From NCBI GenBank assembly GCA_947380655.1, contig CANCRX010000011.1, positions 1-64,000 of the forward strand: DNA of 64,000 nucleotides, written 5' to 3'. Under the pieces are notes generated by a model. The model was given only the letters and a program-made list of their open reading frames with translations. It did not search any database and had not been told where the DNA came from. This document shows, in pieces, positions 41,720 to 50,417 of this stretch (its first letter is position 1; each line of letters opens with the position of its first letter). Both the position numbers and the translations under genes were made by a program. Source of the DNA: Alcaligenaceae bacterium. Its GTDB lineage: Bacteria > Pseudomonadota > Gammaproteobacteria > Burkholderiales > Burkholderiaceae_B.

Positions 41720-43321
41720 TCAAAATCCATCTTCGATTTGAGCGGTCACAATGATCAGGGTGGCTGTGCGCGACGCACCAACCCGATCAGAGCCGCCAGC
41801 GATTAACGGCACATCTGGTGCGAGCCTGGAGCGTGATGACTCTTCGTGCTTTCGGTCAAATCCAGAAATCAACATAGCCTGACCGGCTTTGAGCGCAACC
41901 TGCTGAACGGTGCCATTCCCATCTATCGTGACTTGCTGGATCTGTACACGTTGACCTTGATCACCAAAAGCGATTGTTTTGAGAGGTTGGGCAACGGTGT
42001 TGTCATAGGCGATAGAAAGTAATATTTGCCCATCTTCTTGCGCATCGGGCATCAGCGTTAAAAATGTTCCCACTGTTTCTTCTTTCTGACTGACCGAGGA
42101 AGACATCGCACCTGAGCCAGACAGCATTGTGATGGGCGCACTCGGGGAAGATTTAATCTGATCGATATATGAAAAAGTTGTGCGCACAGCGTGCGTGACC
42201 GGTCGTCTATTCAGTGTCAAGACAGGAATACTGGTGTGGCGCAGCACAGTGCCATGCTTGGACAAGGCATTCAGTATCAACTGACTGGAACGGCTATCAC
42301 GTGCACCAACCTGAATTGAAGCCTTTGCGGCATCTACGCCCAACCCTAAGGCCGGTGTCACTAGGCTTGCGGCAATATTGGCCTGACTAAGCACGCTCTC
42401 CCAATCCAGACCGAATTCGAGATTCTGGTGCGTAGCGATGGTTATTTCCTCAAAGATGAGCCTGACTCGGCGGGTCATTGCGCGATTTTCCTTTTCAATA
42501 AACCCCGCAATTGACTCCAGCGCATCAGGCGTATCGGTAATTACCACGGTAGTTGAGGCCCCTGGCTGGGCCGCAATGATGCCTGCGCGGGTCATGAAAG
42601 GTTCGATACGCAACCTGACCGCATCGAGAGGATGCTGCTCAGGCGCACGCAAGGAGGTGCGTGAAGTGTTATCGAAGCCACCTGATTTATTACCAGGTGC
42701 CCGACCCAACTGCGCATCGGCCTGTGCGGCAAGCGACAGCACCCTGACATCAAACACGCGCGTTTGCGTGCGGAACAATTCAATCGCATCATCGTGATAA
42801 CGCCAGTGCATCGCGAGTCGACGCACAAGTGCATCAAGCACTTTAGGTAAAGGTTGCGAACCACGGCCGAGATCGGCCTGGTGAGGCATCGCAACGATGG
42901 GTGTCTGGTTCGTCAATACCAAACGAGGCATAAAACTTTCCGCAGGTAGTAGAGCCTCTGGCTTGATACGCACCGGTATACCTGTCGCTTGAGTAATACG
43001 TTCGCTCAGGGTCACCAGATCAGTTTTTCCACCTCTGTACATAATGGTGGTGTCAACATTTTTTCTTAAGGCTGGAGGTAATGTCACCTCGCGCGAGACG
43101 GGAACAGATTTTCCAGCTAACCAGGGTCGATTAACATACTGCGCTTTTGCACGTGCCTCTCGACTGTTCGTTAACTGACGAAAACGATCATGTTCTGTAG
43201 CCGCTTGTTGTTGGAATTGTTGCGCAGCACTGGCATGTTCATTGAGTTTTGAAAATAACGAGCATGCTGAAAGCGTGCACATCACCAACAATAACTGACT
43301 CAACCAGACGATTCGAATCAT
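41720..43321 (-). CDS. pilN: Type IVb pilus secretin lipoprotein (PilN)
   Basis: This is the outer-membrane secretin channel through which the pilus passes. The signal peptide ends at the lipobox LSAC (Cys20), giving a lipoprotein, as in R64 PilN. Periplasmic ring domains follow, then the secretin core (VRLIFEEITIATHQNLEFGL to DVPLIAGGSDRVGASRTATL, roughly 285-525). Length is 533 residues, close to R64 PilN. Its start overlaps the upstream VirB9/TcpQ-like gene by four bases. Confidence 0.87.
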   Translation of the reverse strand: MIRIVWLSQLLLVMCTLSACSLFSKLNEHASAAQQFQQQAATEHDRFRQLTNSREARAKAQYVNRPWLAGKSVPVSREVTLPPALRKNVDTTIMYRGGKTDLVTLSERITQATGIPVRIKPEALLPAESFMPRLVLTNQTPIVAMPHQADLGRGSQPLPKVLDALVRRLAMHWRYHDDAIELFRTQTRVFDVRVLSLAAQADAQLGRAPGNKSGGFDNTSRTSLRAPEQHPLDAVRLRIEPFMTRAGIIAAQPGASTTVVITDTPDALESIAGFIEKENRAMTRRVRLIFEEITIATHQNLEFGLDWESVLSQANIAASLVTPALGLGVDAAKASIQVGARDSRSSQLILNALSKHGTVLRHTSIPVLTLNRRPVTHAVRTTFSYIDQIKSSPSAPITMLSGSGAMSSSVSQKEETVGTFLTLMPDAQEDGQILLSIAYDNTVAQPLKTIAFGDQGQRVQIQQVTIDGNGTVQQVALKAGQAMLISGFDRKHEESSRSRLAPDVPLIAGGSDRVGASRTATLIIVTAQIEDGF

Positions 43322-44070
43322 ACTGGTGCTCCAGTCACGAGCGTGCGGTCGCAGGACTCAGCGTAAGGCACCACGCGCAACACTTGATTACTGTAAAAGC
43401 ATGGTTGCAAAGGACGATCAGATAGCTCCGTAGTTAAAAGTAAGGCTTGCACGGAAGTCACGAAATCATCTGAAAAAATAGCGCTTGCTGAGAGGGGAAT
43501 ATCGACATCCACGCCCCAGTGTTCAGGCTGAAACCGCCATCCGCTGATCCCCGACCAGCGTACCAAGGCTTGCCTGACATGGTGATCCTCAGGCGTGACG
43601 GCATACGCGACTAAAGAGCCTTGTGATACAACGGCTGCGGGTAGCTTTACAGTCTCGTTGTTAGGCGCCTGAGGCTGCGTGGTTGTTGGGTCAACGCCTG
43701 CATGATGTCGACGTGCGAACGCCTGGTGACGTCCCGCGCGAAACGATAATCGGGACCAATGCCCCTCAACAATCGTGTACGGATCCTGTCTTTTGTAAGT
43801 CAGTACCTGTTGTTGATCACCACGCGTAGCGAGAATCGCAGGGACTGACTGATTCGGATGCCAGTGCAACCAGGTGTGATGATTGTCTGAAAAAACTTGT
43901 AGCGGTGCCACGGCACGATCACCAGAGAGTTTCCAGCCGAAATCTAACCTCCCATCAGGGATCAGAGAGGGGGTGAAAGCTGTTCCAGGGCGTGATGACC
44001 CGGTAAGCATCCCACAACCCTGTGTGAGCACTGTAAAACAAAGTATGCAGCATGCGTGTGTAAGTTTCAT
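43318..44070 (-). CDS. Lipoprotein combining a VirB9/TrbG-like segment with a TcpQ-like domain (PilL position)
   Basis: First gene of the pilus operon, 250 residues. The signal peptide ends near Cys19 (VLTQGC, an off-consensus lipobox). Residues about 45-115 (APLQVFSDNHHTWLHW; ILATRGDQQQVLTYK; YTIVEGHWSRLSFRAGRH) follow the order of the N-terminal domain of VirB9/TrbG proteins. Residues about 165-240 (ALVRWSGISGWRFQPEHWGV, SAIFSDDFVTSVQALLL) resemble the TcpQ domain at the end of R64 PilL, with FYSNQVLRVVPY at the end. Such proteins bind and stabilise secretins. The domain calls come from pattern recognition by eye and need a profile search. Confidence 0.55.
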   Translation of the reverse strand: MKLTHACCILCFTVLTQGCGMLTGSSRPGTAFTPSLIPDGRLDFGWKLSGDRAVAPLQVFSDNHHTWLHWHPNQSVPAILATRGDQQQVLTYKRQDPYTIVEGHWSRLSFRAGRHQAFARRHHAGVDPTTTQPQAPNNETVKLPAAVVSQGSLVAYAVTPEDHHVRQALVRWSGISGWRFQPEHWGVDVDIPLSASAIFSDDFVTSVQALLLTTELSDRPLQPCFYSNQVLRVVPYAESCDRTLVTGAPV

Positions 44071-44124
44071 CTGCGATCAGCCGTTTATCAAACAGCTGTT
44101 AGCTTGACGCAGAGGCTTACAGCA

Positions 44125-44134
44125 CACAATTGTG
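44125..44134. promoter_or_regulatory. Palindrome upstream of the pilus operon
   Basis: CACAATTGTG is a perfect ten-base palindrome about 55 bases before the first pilus gene. It could be an operator. No clear -35/-10 pair was recognised in this 94-base stretch. Confidence 0.3.
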
Positions 44135-44163
44135 CAGCTCACTAATGGACCAATCTGACGCAC

Positions 44164-44190
44164 AAAAAAACGGAGCCCTAAAGGGCTCCG
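44164..44190 (-). terminator. Intrinsic terminator of the binding-protein gene
   Basis: CGGAGCCCT (44171-44179) and AGGGCTCCG (44182-44190) form a nine-base-pair GC-rich stem with a two-base spacing. A run of seven T residues follows on the minus strand. It lies about 30 bases past the stop codon and separates this cluster from the pilus operon. Confidence 0.92.
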
Positions 44191-44219
44191 TTCATGCTGA
44201 CAGACTTACAACTAACGCG

Positions 44220-45557
44220 TTATTTTTTCTTGGTTACAGCTTGAGTTTTAGCGGGTACGGTTGGATCCTGCATGAGAGGCTTGGATTCGCTAATTGCGAT
44301 ATTCAAAGCCTGCACCGGCGGTGTGGTCCCAGTCAACGCGGCATCAAATTCACGGCTCATGATCGCCTCGACACGCTGATAGTTTTTAATACGAAAGCCA
44401 CGGCTGTTCTTGTGATTAGCATTTTTCATGCTGGCAATCACATTACGCGCACCGGGTACTTTGTCATAAAAAGCAACGTCAGCAGTACGGTAGGCGGCAT
44501 CAGTCAAAGGCAAAAATCCGGTTTTTTGATGCCATGCGGAAGCAATCACTGGTTTTGAAAGGTAAGCAAGGAAAGCCATCGTGGCTTTGTTTTCATCTTT
44601 CGTATGACCTGATGTTGCCCACAATGCCGAGCCACCGATAAAGGGTGTACCGGGCTTTTCGGATACCTGCTGGTAATAAGGCAGCGGTGCCACTCCAAAC
44701 TTCAAACCACGTGTATCGAGAAACTGACCCAATGCACCTGAACCTGTGGTGACCACGGCACATTTGTTTTTAGCAAACATTTCGTCGGCTTCATCACCAT
44801 TGGTATGCTGGGTAAACAAATCTGAACGTTTCCAGCTCACCATGATGGATAAATGGCGCATAAACACCGAATCGAAATTCAATTCGGGTTGCTGCTTACC
44901 AGTGTCCAGACCATTATTCGGTGTGACTAACAGCACATCATTAATAGGTGCCAGATTTTCAAGGTGAATATTGACCTGCTGACTGGTACCGTATGGACAG
45001 GTGTAATCAGCCTTATCACGCAACTCGATCAAATTGCCCTGCAGTTCAATCCAGGTTGCAGGGGGCTTATTTGCATCGAGACCTGATTTTTTGTAGCCAT
45101 CAATGTTGTAAAACATCAGTGGAATCTCAGCCATGAATGGAAATGCCAGCAATTGCTGTTTGCTGTTACGCATAAAACCAGTTGTCTGTGGCAGGAACCA
45201 GCTGAGATCGGCAATGGGGTGCTGTTTGAGCAATTCATAGAGAGGCACGATCTCTTTGTGCATCGCCGTCAGCTCTGGTGAGCGATCATCTTCGATCTGC
45301 ACCAGATTGGGTTTGCGATTTTCAGCGATTGCTTTTTGAGCGGCTGCGCGCAAGGCAGGTCGGTTAGGAAAGCCTTTAACGATGACTTTCGTCTCGTTTT
45401 GTTCATTATTGAATTGCTTGGCAAGCTTTTCAAATTCGTTTTGGTTGTAGGGGCTTAATGTCAGCCAGACCTCAACTTCAACAGGAGCGGCTTGCGCGGC
45501 ACATGCGGCAAATAGTGCAGCACCCAGAAATGTGGAAATTCGATTGATATAAAACAA
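44220..45557 (-). CDS. Extracellular solute-binding protein (UgpB-like, ABC importer)
   Basis: A periplasmic binding protein of the sugar/glycerol-3-phosphate class (family 1). A signal peptide (about 1-23, ending AACAAQA) precedes the mature start VEVEVWLTLSPYNQNEFEKL. Residues such as LAFPFMAEIPLMFYN and GSALWATSGHTKDENKATMA are typical of UgpB. Length is 445 residues. UgpB normally sits with ugpA, ugpE and ugpC, but no permease or ATPase gene is in the window, so it is an orphan that must share a transporter or act otherwise. It lies 24 bases downstream of dadA and ends in a strong terminator. Confidence 0.82.
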   Translation of the reverse strand: MFYINRISTFLGAALFAACAAQAAPVEVEVWLTLSPYNQNEFEKLAKQFNNEQNETKVIVKGFPNRPALRAAAQKAIAENRKPNLVQIEDDRSPELTAMHKEIVPLYELLKQHPIADLSWFLPQTTGFMRNSKQQLLAFPFMAEIPLMFYNIDGYKKSGLDANKPPATWIELQGNLIELRDKADYTCPYGTSQQVNIHLENLAPINDVLLVTPNNGLDTGKQQPELNFDSVFMRHLSIMVSWKRSDLFTQHTNGDEADEMFAKNKCAVVTTGSGALGQFLDTRGLKFGVAPLPYYQQVSEKPGTPFIGGSALWATSGHTKDENKATMAFLAYLSKPVIASAWHQKTGFLPLTDAAYRTADVAFYDKVPGARNVIASMKNANHKNSRGFRIKNYQRVEAIMSREFDAALTGTTPPVQALNIAISESKPLMQDPTVPAKTQAVTKKK

Positions 45558-45581
45558 GCTGGTAGTCCTTTTTAAAAAATA

Positions 45582-46850
45582 TCAGGTATTGACTGACTGG
45601 CCTAGAAATGGAAATTCTGGTTCCGGACGCAACCCGCCGATCAAATCAGCAAGTGCCCTGCCCGAGCCGACACCCATCGTCCACCCAAGTGTGCCGTGTC
45701 CGCTATTGACGTAGACATTCGCCACACGTGTGGCCCCAATCATCGGTACATTTGAGGGTGTAGAAGGACGCAAACCTGACCAGTATTGCACATGATCATA
45801 ATCAAGTGCATCTGGAAACAACTCTCTGGCTTGCGTAAGCATAGCCTGACAACGCTTAGGATTCAGATCCCTTGAGTATCCCGAAAGCTCTGCCGTACCG
45901 GCCATGCGTAGTGTATTCCCTAATCGGGTATATACAACTTTATGACTGCTATCAGTCAAACTAACCATCGGTGCGGCAGCGGAATCAAGAATAGGAAATG
46001 AAGCAGAGTAGCCTTTTGTGGGGTAAATAGGACAGTGCACGCCCAGAGGATGCAGTAATTGCGGCGTGAAGCTACCCATCGCCACCACAAAGACATCCGC
46101 TGTCAGATTTTCATATTGACCCTGCGCATCGATGATCTCGACGGACTGGGCACGACCGCCTTCTGAGATGAGTCGCGTAACCGTTGTGGAGAAGCGAAAT
46201 TGCACACCTGCCTGGGCAGCGCGCTTAGCCAATGCAGTGGTAAACAAATACGCATCGCCACTTTCATCATCAACCGTAAAGTCTCCACCTACTATTGAGG
46301 GGCGGTGCGGTGCAAGTGCGGGTTCAATTGCAATCACCTCATCTGCGGAAACAACCCTTCGGTCAACGCCGTAGTCGCGCATGACGTCGGCTGCAAGTTG
46401 AGAGGCATCAAAGTCATCATGGTCGCGGTAAAAATTCAGTATGCCGCGGGTCTGCTGGTGATACTGGATATCGAGTTCAGCGCGCATCTGTTTAAGCGTG
46501 TCACGACTATATTGCGCCATGCTCACCATGGCACGGATATTTAAAGCCAGCCGGTCTGGCAAACATTCGCGCAGAAATAGTGCTCCCCAAGCCCATTGAC
46601 GCCAGTCCATCTGGGGACGAAAGAGCAAGGGCGCGTCGTCCTGGAACATCCATTTAAAAAGTTTGAGCGGTGCCTGGGGGTTAGCCCAGGGCTCAGCATA
46701 AGAAACTGAGATTTGCCCACCATTGGCAAAGCTGGTTTCCTGAGCAGGGCCCGCGCAACGGTCGACAACCACGACCTCGTGTCCAGCCTGACTCAGCCAC
46801 CATGCCGAAGATATACCAATAATGCCACCACCCAGTACGATAATTTTCAT
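45582..46850 (-). CDS. dadA: D-amino-acid dehydrogenase (DadA-like)
   Basis: This FAD-dependent dehydrogenase oxidises D-amino acids to keto acids. The FAD fold is VLGGGIIGISSAWWLSQAGH (about 4-23), followed by the GP-x-QETSFANGGQIS signature typical of DadA. The C-terminal part (YWSGLRPSTPSNVPMIG, NSGHGTLGWTM) is also diagnostic. Length is 422 residues. No alanine racemase (dadX) is adjacent. The binding protein follows closely, so the substrate may be something other than D-alanine. It lies about 54 bases from the ferredoxin reductase upstream. Confidence 0.88.
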   Translation of the reverse strand: MKIIVLGGGIIGISSAWWLSQAGHEVVVVDRCAGPAQETSFANGGQISVSYAEPWANPQAPLKLFKWMFQDDAPLLFRPQMDWRQWAWGALFLRECLPDRLALNIRAMVSMAQYSRDTLKQMRAELDIQYHQQTRGILNFYRDHDDFDASQLAADVMRDYGVDRRVVSADEVIAIEPALAPHRPSIVGGDFTVDDESGDAYLFTTALAKRAAQAGVQFRFSTTVTRLISEGGRAQSVEIIDAQGQYENLTADVFVVAMGSFTPQLLHPLGVHCPIYPTKGYSASFPILDSAAAPMVSLTDSSHKVVYTRLGNTLRMAGTAELSGYSRDLNPKRCQAMLTQARELFPDALDYDHVQYWSGLRPSTPSNVPMIGATRVANVYVNSGHGTLGWTMGVGSGRALADLIGGLRPEPEFPFLGQSVNT

Positions 46851-46904
46851 ATCTGTTGTGCCTCAGGTGAAAAGTCAAATCAGCATTCTCTGCAAATCGT
46901 TAAC

Positions 46905-47954
46905 TTAGTCACCATTTGCTGCAGCGGTATCGGCAGCAGAGGTGAACGAGTCTGCGAAAAAGGCTTCTTCAGGAAGTTTGCAGGAAGCGATGAATTCTTT
47001 TTGTGCAGAATTCACAACGATTGGTGCACCACAAGCATAGACCTGATAAGCGCTCATGTCAGGAAAATCTTCCATCACAGCACGATGCACAAACCCGGTA
47101 CGACCAGACCAGTTATCCTCAGGCAGTGCATCTGAAATCACTGGGATATATTTGAAATCAGGTAGAGACTGTGCCCAGCTCTGGGCTAACGCGTGCATAT
47201 ACAAGTCGGCAGGTCTACGGCCCCCCCAATACAGGGTCACGGTCCGACGAATTTCCTGGTGTGCCATATGCTCGACGATGGCTTTAATAGGCGCAAAACC
47301 TGTGCCACTTGCGAGCATAATAATGGGCAAGTTGCTGTCTTCACGTAAAAAGAATGAGCCGAACGGACCTTCGAGACGCAGAATTTCACGCTCTTTCATC
47401 TGTGTAGCACCTGCACCAAACACATGATCGGTAAATAAACCGCCTGGCAAATGTCTGACGTGCAATTCAAGGGCCGTTGCAGAGTGGGGAGGATTCGCCA
47501 TGGAGTAGCTCCGACGTTTACCGTCTTTGAGCAAAACCTCGATGTACTGACCTGCATAAAAACGGAATGTGTCTGCTGCGGGTAATTGCAGCTGCAATAC
47601 CTCCACATCAGGTGCTAAACGCTGCATTGACGTTACACGTGAAGGAAGCTTACGGATCTGGATATCAGTCGAAAGTCGCACTTCTCGGGACTCAATCACC
47701 AGGTCTGAGCTGGCGTGGGCCTGACACAGGAGTGTGTAACCTGCCTCACGCTCTTCTGGAGACAGGATATGCGCTGGGGCGCCCCCCTCCTCGATTGTCC
47801 CGGAGACGACTTTCGCCTTACAGGTCGAGCAGGCACCACTTTTGCAACTATAGGGCAGCACAATGCCAGCGGCTAAGGCGGCATCAAGCACCGACTGATC
47901 CGCTGCGGCGGCAAACTGATGCTGGCTAGGAAGTACGGTGACCTGAAAAGACAT
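46905..47954 (-). CDS. 2Fe-2S ferredoxin plus FAD/NAD(P)H reductase (AscD/CDP-glucoseen-reductase-like)
   Basis: An electron-transfer flavoprotein with an N-terminal plant-type 2Fe-2S domain (Cys37, Cys42, Cys45 in CKSGACSTC, and Cys77). The FAD domain has RRSYSMANPP, and the NAD(P) domain has ASGTGFAPIKAIVEH and a YACGAPIVVNSAQ segment. Length is 349 residues. Relatives are often annotated as CDP-6-deoxy-delta-3,4-glucoseen reductase, but the same architecture serves oxygenases. No ascarylose genes are nearby, so the electron acceptor is unknown. Confidence 0.85.
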   Translation of the reverse strand: MSFQVTVLPSQHQFAAAADQSVLDAALAAGIVLPYSCKSGACSTCKAKVVSGTIEEGGAPAHILSPEEREAGYTLLCQAHASSDLVIESREVRLSTDIQIRKLPSRVTSMQRLAPDVEVLQLQLPAADTFRFYAGQYIEVLLKDGKRRSYSMANPPHSATALELHVRHLPGGLFTDHVFGAGATQMKEREILRLEGPFGSFFLREDSNLPIIMLASGTGFAPIKAIVEHMAHQEIRRTVTLYWGGRRPADLYMHALAQSWAQSLPDFKYIPVISDALPEDNWSGRTGFVHRAVMEDFPDMSAYQVYACGAPIVVNSAQKEFIASCKLPEEAFFADSFTSAADTAAANGD

Positions 47955-48002
47955 GGAAAAAAAGCCTAAAAGTATGTAACGAAAGGATTAAACCGGATTT
48001 TA

Positions 48003-50312
48003 TCAAAGCACCGGTGAAAGTACCGGAGATTTAGAGCGAATATCCAGCAACTTGCCTTTACGGGCTCGTTTGGACAAGTAAGGATGAATAGCGGGTCCGG
48101 ATAAGATGTCCTCGACTTGTTTATTTCTGTACATTCCCGTCACACGCATTCCTTTGACTGACAACGGGATGGTCTGAGCAAGGGTATCAGGTGCATCGAG
48201 CCCCATCAGGATCGTGCCACGTCCACCACCCGTCATGCTCTTGACTTCTTCCAAGGCAATCACCAGCAAGCGTGTCCGGCTTGAAAACAAGGCAACATAA
48301 ATCGAATCTGAAAACACTGGTACAGGTCTAAGCAGCGCGTCTTTATCTTCTAATGTAATGAATTGTTTACCTGCCCGCTGACGACTAGTCATATCCGCTA
48401 TTCGGGTTGCAAAACCAAAGCCTTGTCGTGTCGTCAACAACCAGCGCGTCTCTGGTGCTGCAGCAATGACATGCTCAATCCTTGAACCAGGATCAAGATC
48501 AATCATAGAGGTAACAGGTGCACCATCACCTCGCGCCGAGGGCAAACTTGAGACTGCGACAGAATACACGCGTCCGTTGTCACCAAACGCGATCAGCGTA
48601 TCTGTACTGCGACATTCAAACACCCCGTAGCAATCATCACCGGCTTTAAACGTAAATTGTGTCGCATCATGTCCATGACCCTGACGCGCACGCAACCAAC
48701 CTTTCTCGGAAACGATGACCGTCACGGGCTCATCCAGTACACGGACCTCTATCACGGCTCGCTCGGCAACTTTAATCAAGGTGCGACGATCATCACCATA
48801 GAGCTTGACGTCGGCCTCGATTTCACGAACAACCAGACGCTTGAGGCTGGATGGCTGGTCAATCAACTCCTGCAGCTTTTCCTGCTCGGTCTTTTTCTCC
48901 GCGAGCTCTTGTTCAATTTTGAAACCTTCAAGCTTCGCCAACTGGCGCAGACGCATATCCAGAATGTCGTCAGCTTGGCGTTCACTCAAGTTAAAGCGTT
49001 TCATCAAGGCTGGACGTGGCTCATCAGAATCACGAATCGTCTGGATGACTTCGTCCACGTTCAGATAAACCAGCATCCGGCCCTCGAGCACGTGGATGCG
49101 ATCTGAAATTTTGTCAAAACGATGACGGGTCCGACGCAATACGGTAGCGGTACGGAAACCGATCCACTCAAGCAGCACATCGCGCAGCCCTTTCTGGCGA
49201 GGACGGCTATCGGTTCCGATGCAAACCAGGTTCATCGGCACGCTTGTTTCCATACTCGTCTGTGCCAGCAGAGTATTGACGAACTCATCGCGATCAATCT
49301 TGGACGTTTTAGGTTCGAACACCAGGCGTACGGCGGCGTCTTTACCCGACTCATCACGGACCGCATCGAGCAAGGCTAGCATTTGCGCTTTAGTCTGCTG
49401 TTGCTCGGGGGTCAGCGTTTTTTTACCTGTCTTGACTTTAGGATTGGTGAGATCTTCGATCTCTTCCAGGACTTTCTGGCACGAAGCGCCTGGTGGTAAC
49501 TCATGCACGACAAGCTGCCACTGACCGCGGGCCATTTCTTCAAATTGCCAGCGGGCACGCGCCTTGATTGAACCTCGCCCAGTCTGATAAATCTGCGCAA
49601 TTTCACTCTGGGCAGTGATGATTTGTCCGCCACCTGCAAAATCTGGACCCGGTACCATCTCAAACAAGGCTTCGTCCGAAAGGCTTGGCTGCTTAATCAG
49701 CGCCACGCAGGCCTGCGCGACCTCTCTTAAATTATGCGAAGGAATTTCTGTTGCCATACCGACGGCGATACCCGATGCACCATTGAGCAACATCACGGGC
49801 AGTCTGGCCGGCAGCATCTGAGGTTCCTGATGACTGCCGTCGTAATTAGGAATGAAGTCGACCGTCCCTTCGTCAAGTTCATCAAGTAACAAGCGGGCAA
49901 ACGGTGTGAGGCGTGCCTCGGTATAGCGCATCGCTGCGGCGTTATCGCCATCGCGTGAACCGAAATTACCCTGACCATCGATCAAGGGGTAGCGCAAGGT
50001 GAATTTCTGCGCCATACGCACCAGCGCGTCATAGGCAGCCTGATCACCATGCGGGTGATATTTACCAAGTACATCGCCAACTACCCGCGCAGACTTAACC
50101 GGCTTGGCGCCTGACTGCAGGCCCATCGCCTGCATTGCATACAAAATCCTGCGCTGGACAGGTTTTTGGCCATCGCCCACATCGGGCAAGGCACGTCCGC
50201 GGACAACCGAGACCGCGTAATCCAGGTAGGCCTGTTCTGCGTAGAGACCGAGTGTCAGCGAAGCATCGCCATCACCAGAGTCAAACAGGCCGGGTTGAGA
50301 ACTATCAGACAT
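48003..50312 (-). CDS. parC: DNA topoisomerase IV subunit A
   Basis: ParC is the DNA-cleaving subunit of topoisomerase IV, which decatenates daughter chromosomes. It has VVRGRALPDVGDGQKPVQRR near the N-terminus, DALVRMAQKFTLRYPLIDGQ, and the catalytic Tyr in AAMRYTEARLT. The C-terminal propeller is degenerate, as in ParC rather than GyrA. The first ATG is at 50318; the ATG at 50312 (MSDSSQPGLF) has better spacing from a GTGA site. Length is about 769 residues. A terminator-like hairpin separates it from parE upstream. Confidence 0.95.
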   Translation of the reverse strand: MSDSSQPGLFDSGDGDASLTLGLYAEQAYLDYAVSVVRGRALPDVGDGQKPVQRRILYAMQAMGLQSGAKPVKSARVVGDVLGKYHPHGDQAAYDALVRMAQKFTLRYPLIDGQGNFGSRDGDNAAAMRYTEARLTPFARLLLDELDEGTVDFIPNYDGSHQEPQMLPARLPVMLLNGASGIAVGMATEIPSHNLREVAQACVALIKQPSLSDEALFEMVPGPDFAGGGQIITAQSEIAQIYQTGRGSIKARARWQFEEMARGQWQLVVHELPPGASCQKVLEEIEDLTNPKVKTGKKTLTPEQQQTKAQMLALLDAVRDESGKDAAVRLVFEPKTSKIDRDEFVNTLLAQTSMETSVPMNLVCIGTDSRPRQKGLRDVLLEWIGFRTATVLRRTRHRFDKISDRIHVLEGRMLVYLNVDEVIQTIRDSDEPRPALMKRFNLSERQADDILDMRLRQLAKLEGFKIEQELAEKKTEQEKLQELIDQPSSLKRLVVREIEADVKLYGDDRRTLIKVAERAVIEVRVLDEPVTVIVSEKGWLRARQGHGHDATQFTFKAGDDCYGVFECRSTDTLIAFGDNGRVYSVAVSSLPSARGDGAPVTSMIDLDPGSRIEHVIAAAPETRWLLTTRQGFGFATRIADMTSRQRAGKQFITLEDKDALLRPVPVFSDSIYVALFSSRTRLLVIALEEVKSMTGGGRGTILMGLDAPDTLAQTIPLSVKGMRVTGMYRNKQVEDILSGPAIHPYLSKRARKGKLLDIRSKSPVLSPVL

Positions 50313-50371
50313 ATGCATTCACTTTGTAAATCAGTTATTCAGAAAATTCTGGGGGGCAAACTAGCAGGCTG

Positions 50372-50410
50372 AAAAACAGCTGCGATGCCATACGAGAGTT
50401 CGGCATCGCA
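50372..50410 (-). terminator. Hairpin with T-run between parE and parC
   Basis: TGCGATGCC (50381-50389) and GGCATCGCA (50402-50410) form a nine-base-pair stem. On the minus strand it is followed after four bases by five T residues. It starts about eight bases after the parE stop codon, so parC is likely to have its own promoter as well. Confidence 0.7.
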
Positions 50411-50417
50411 ACGTGTT

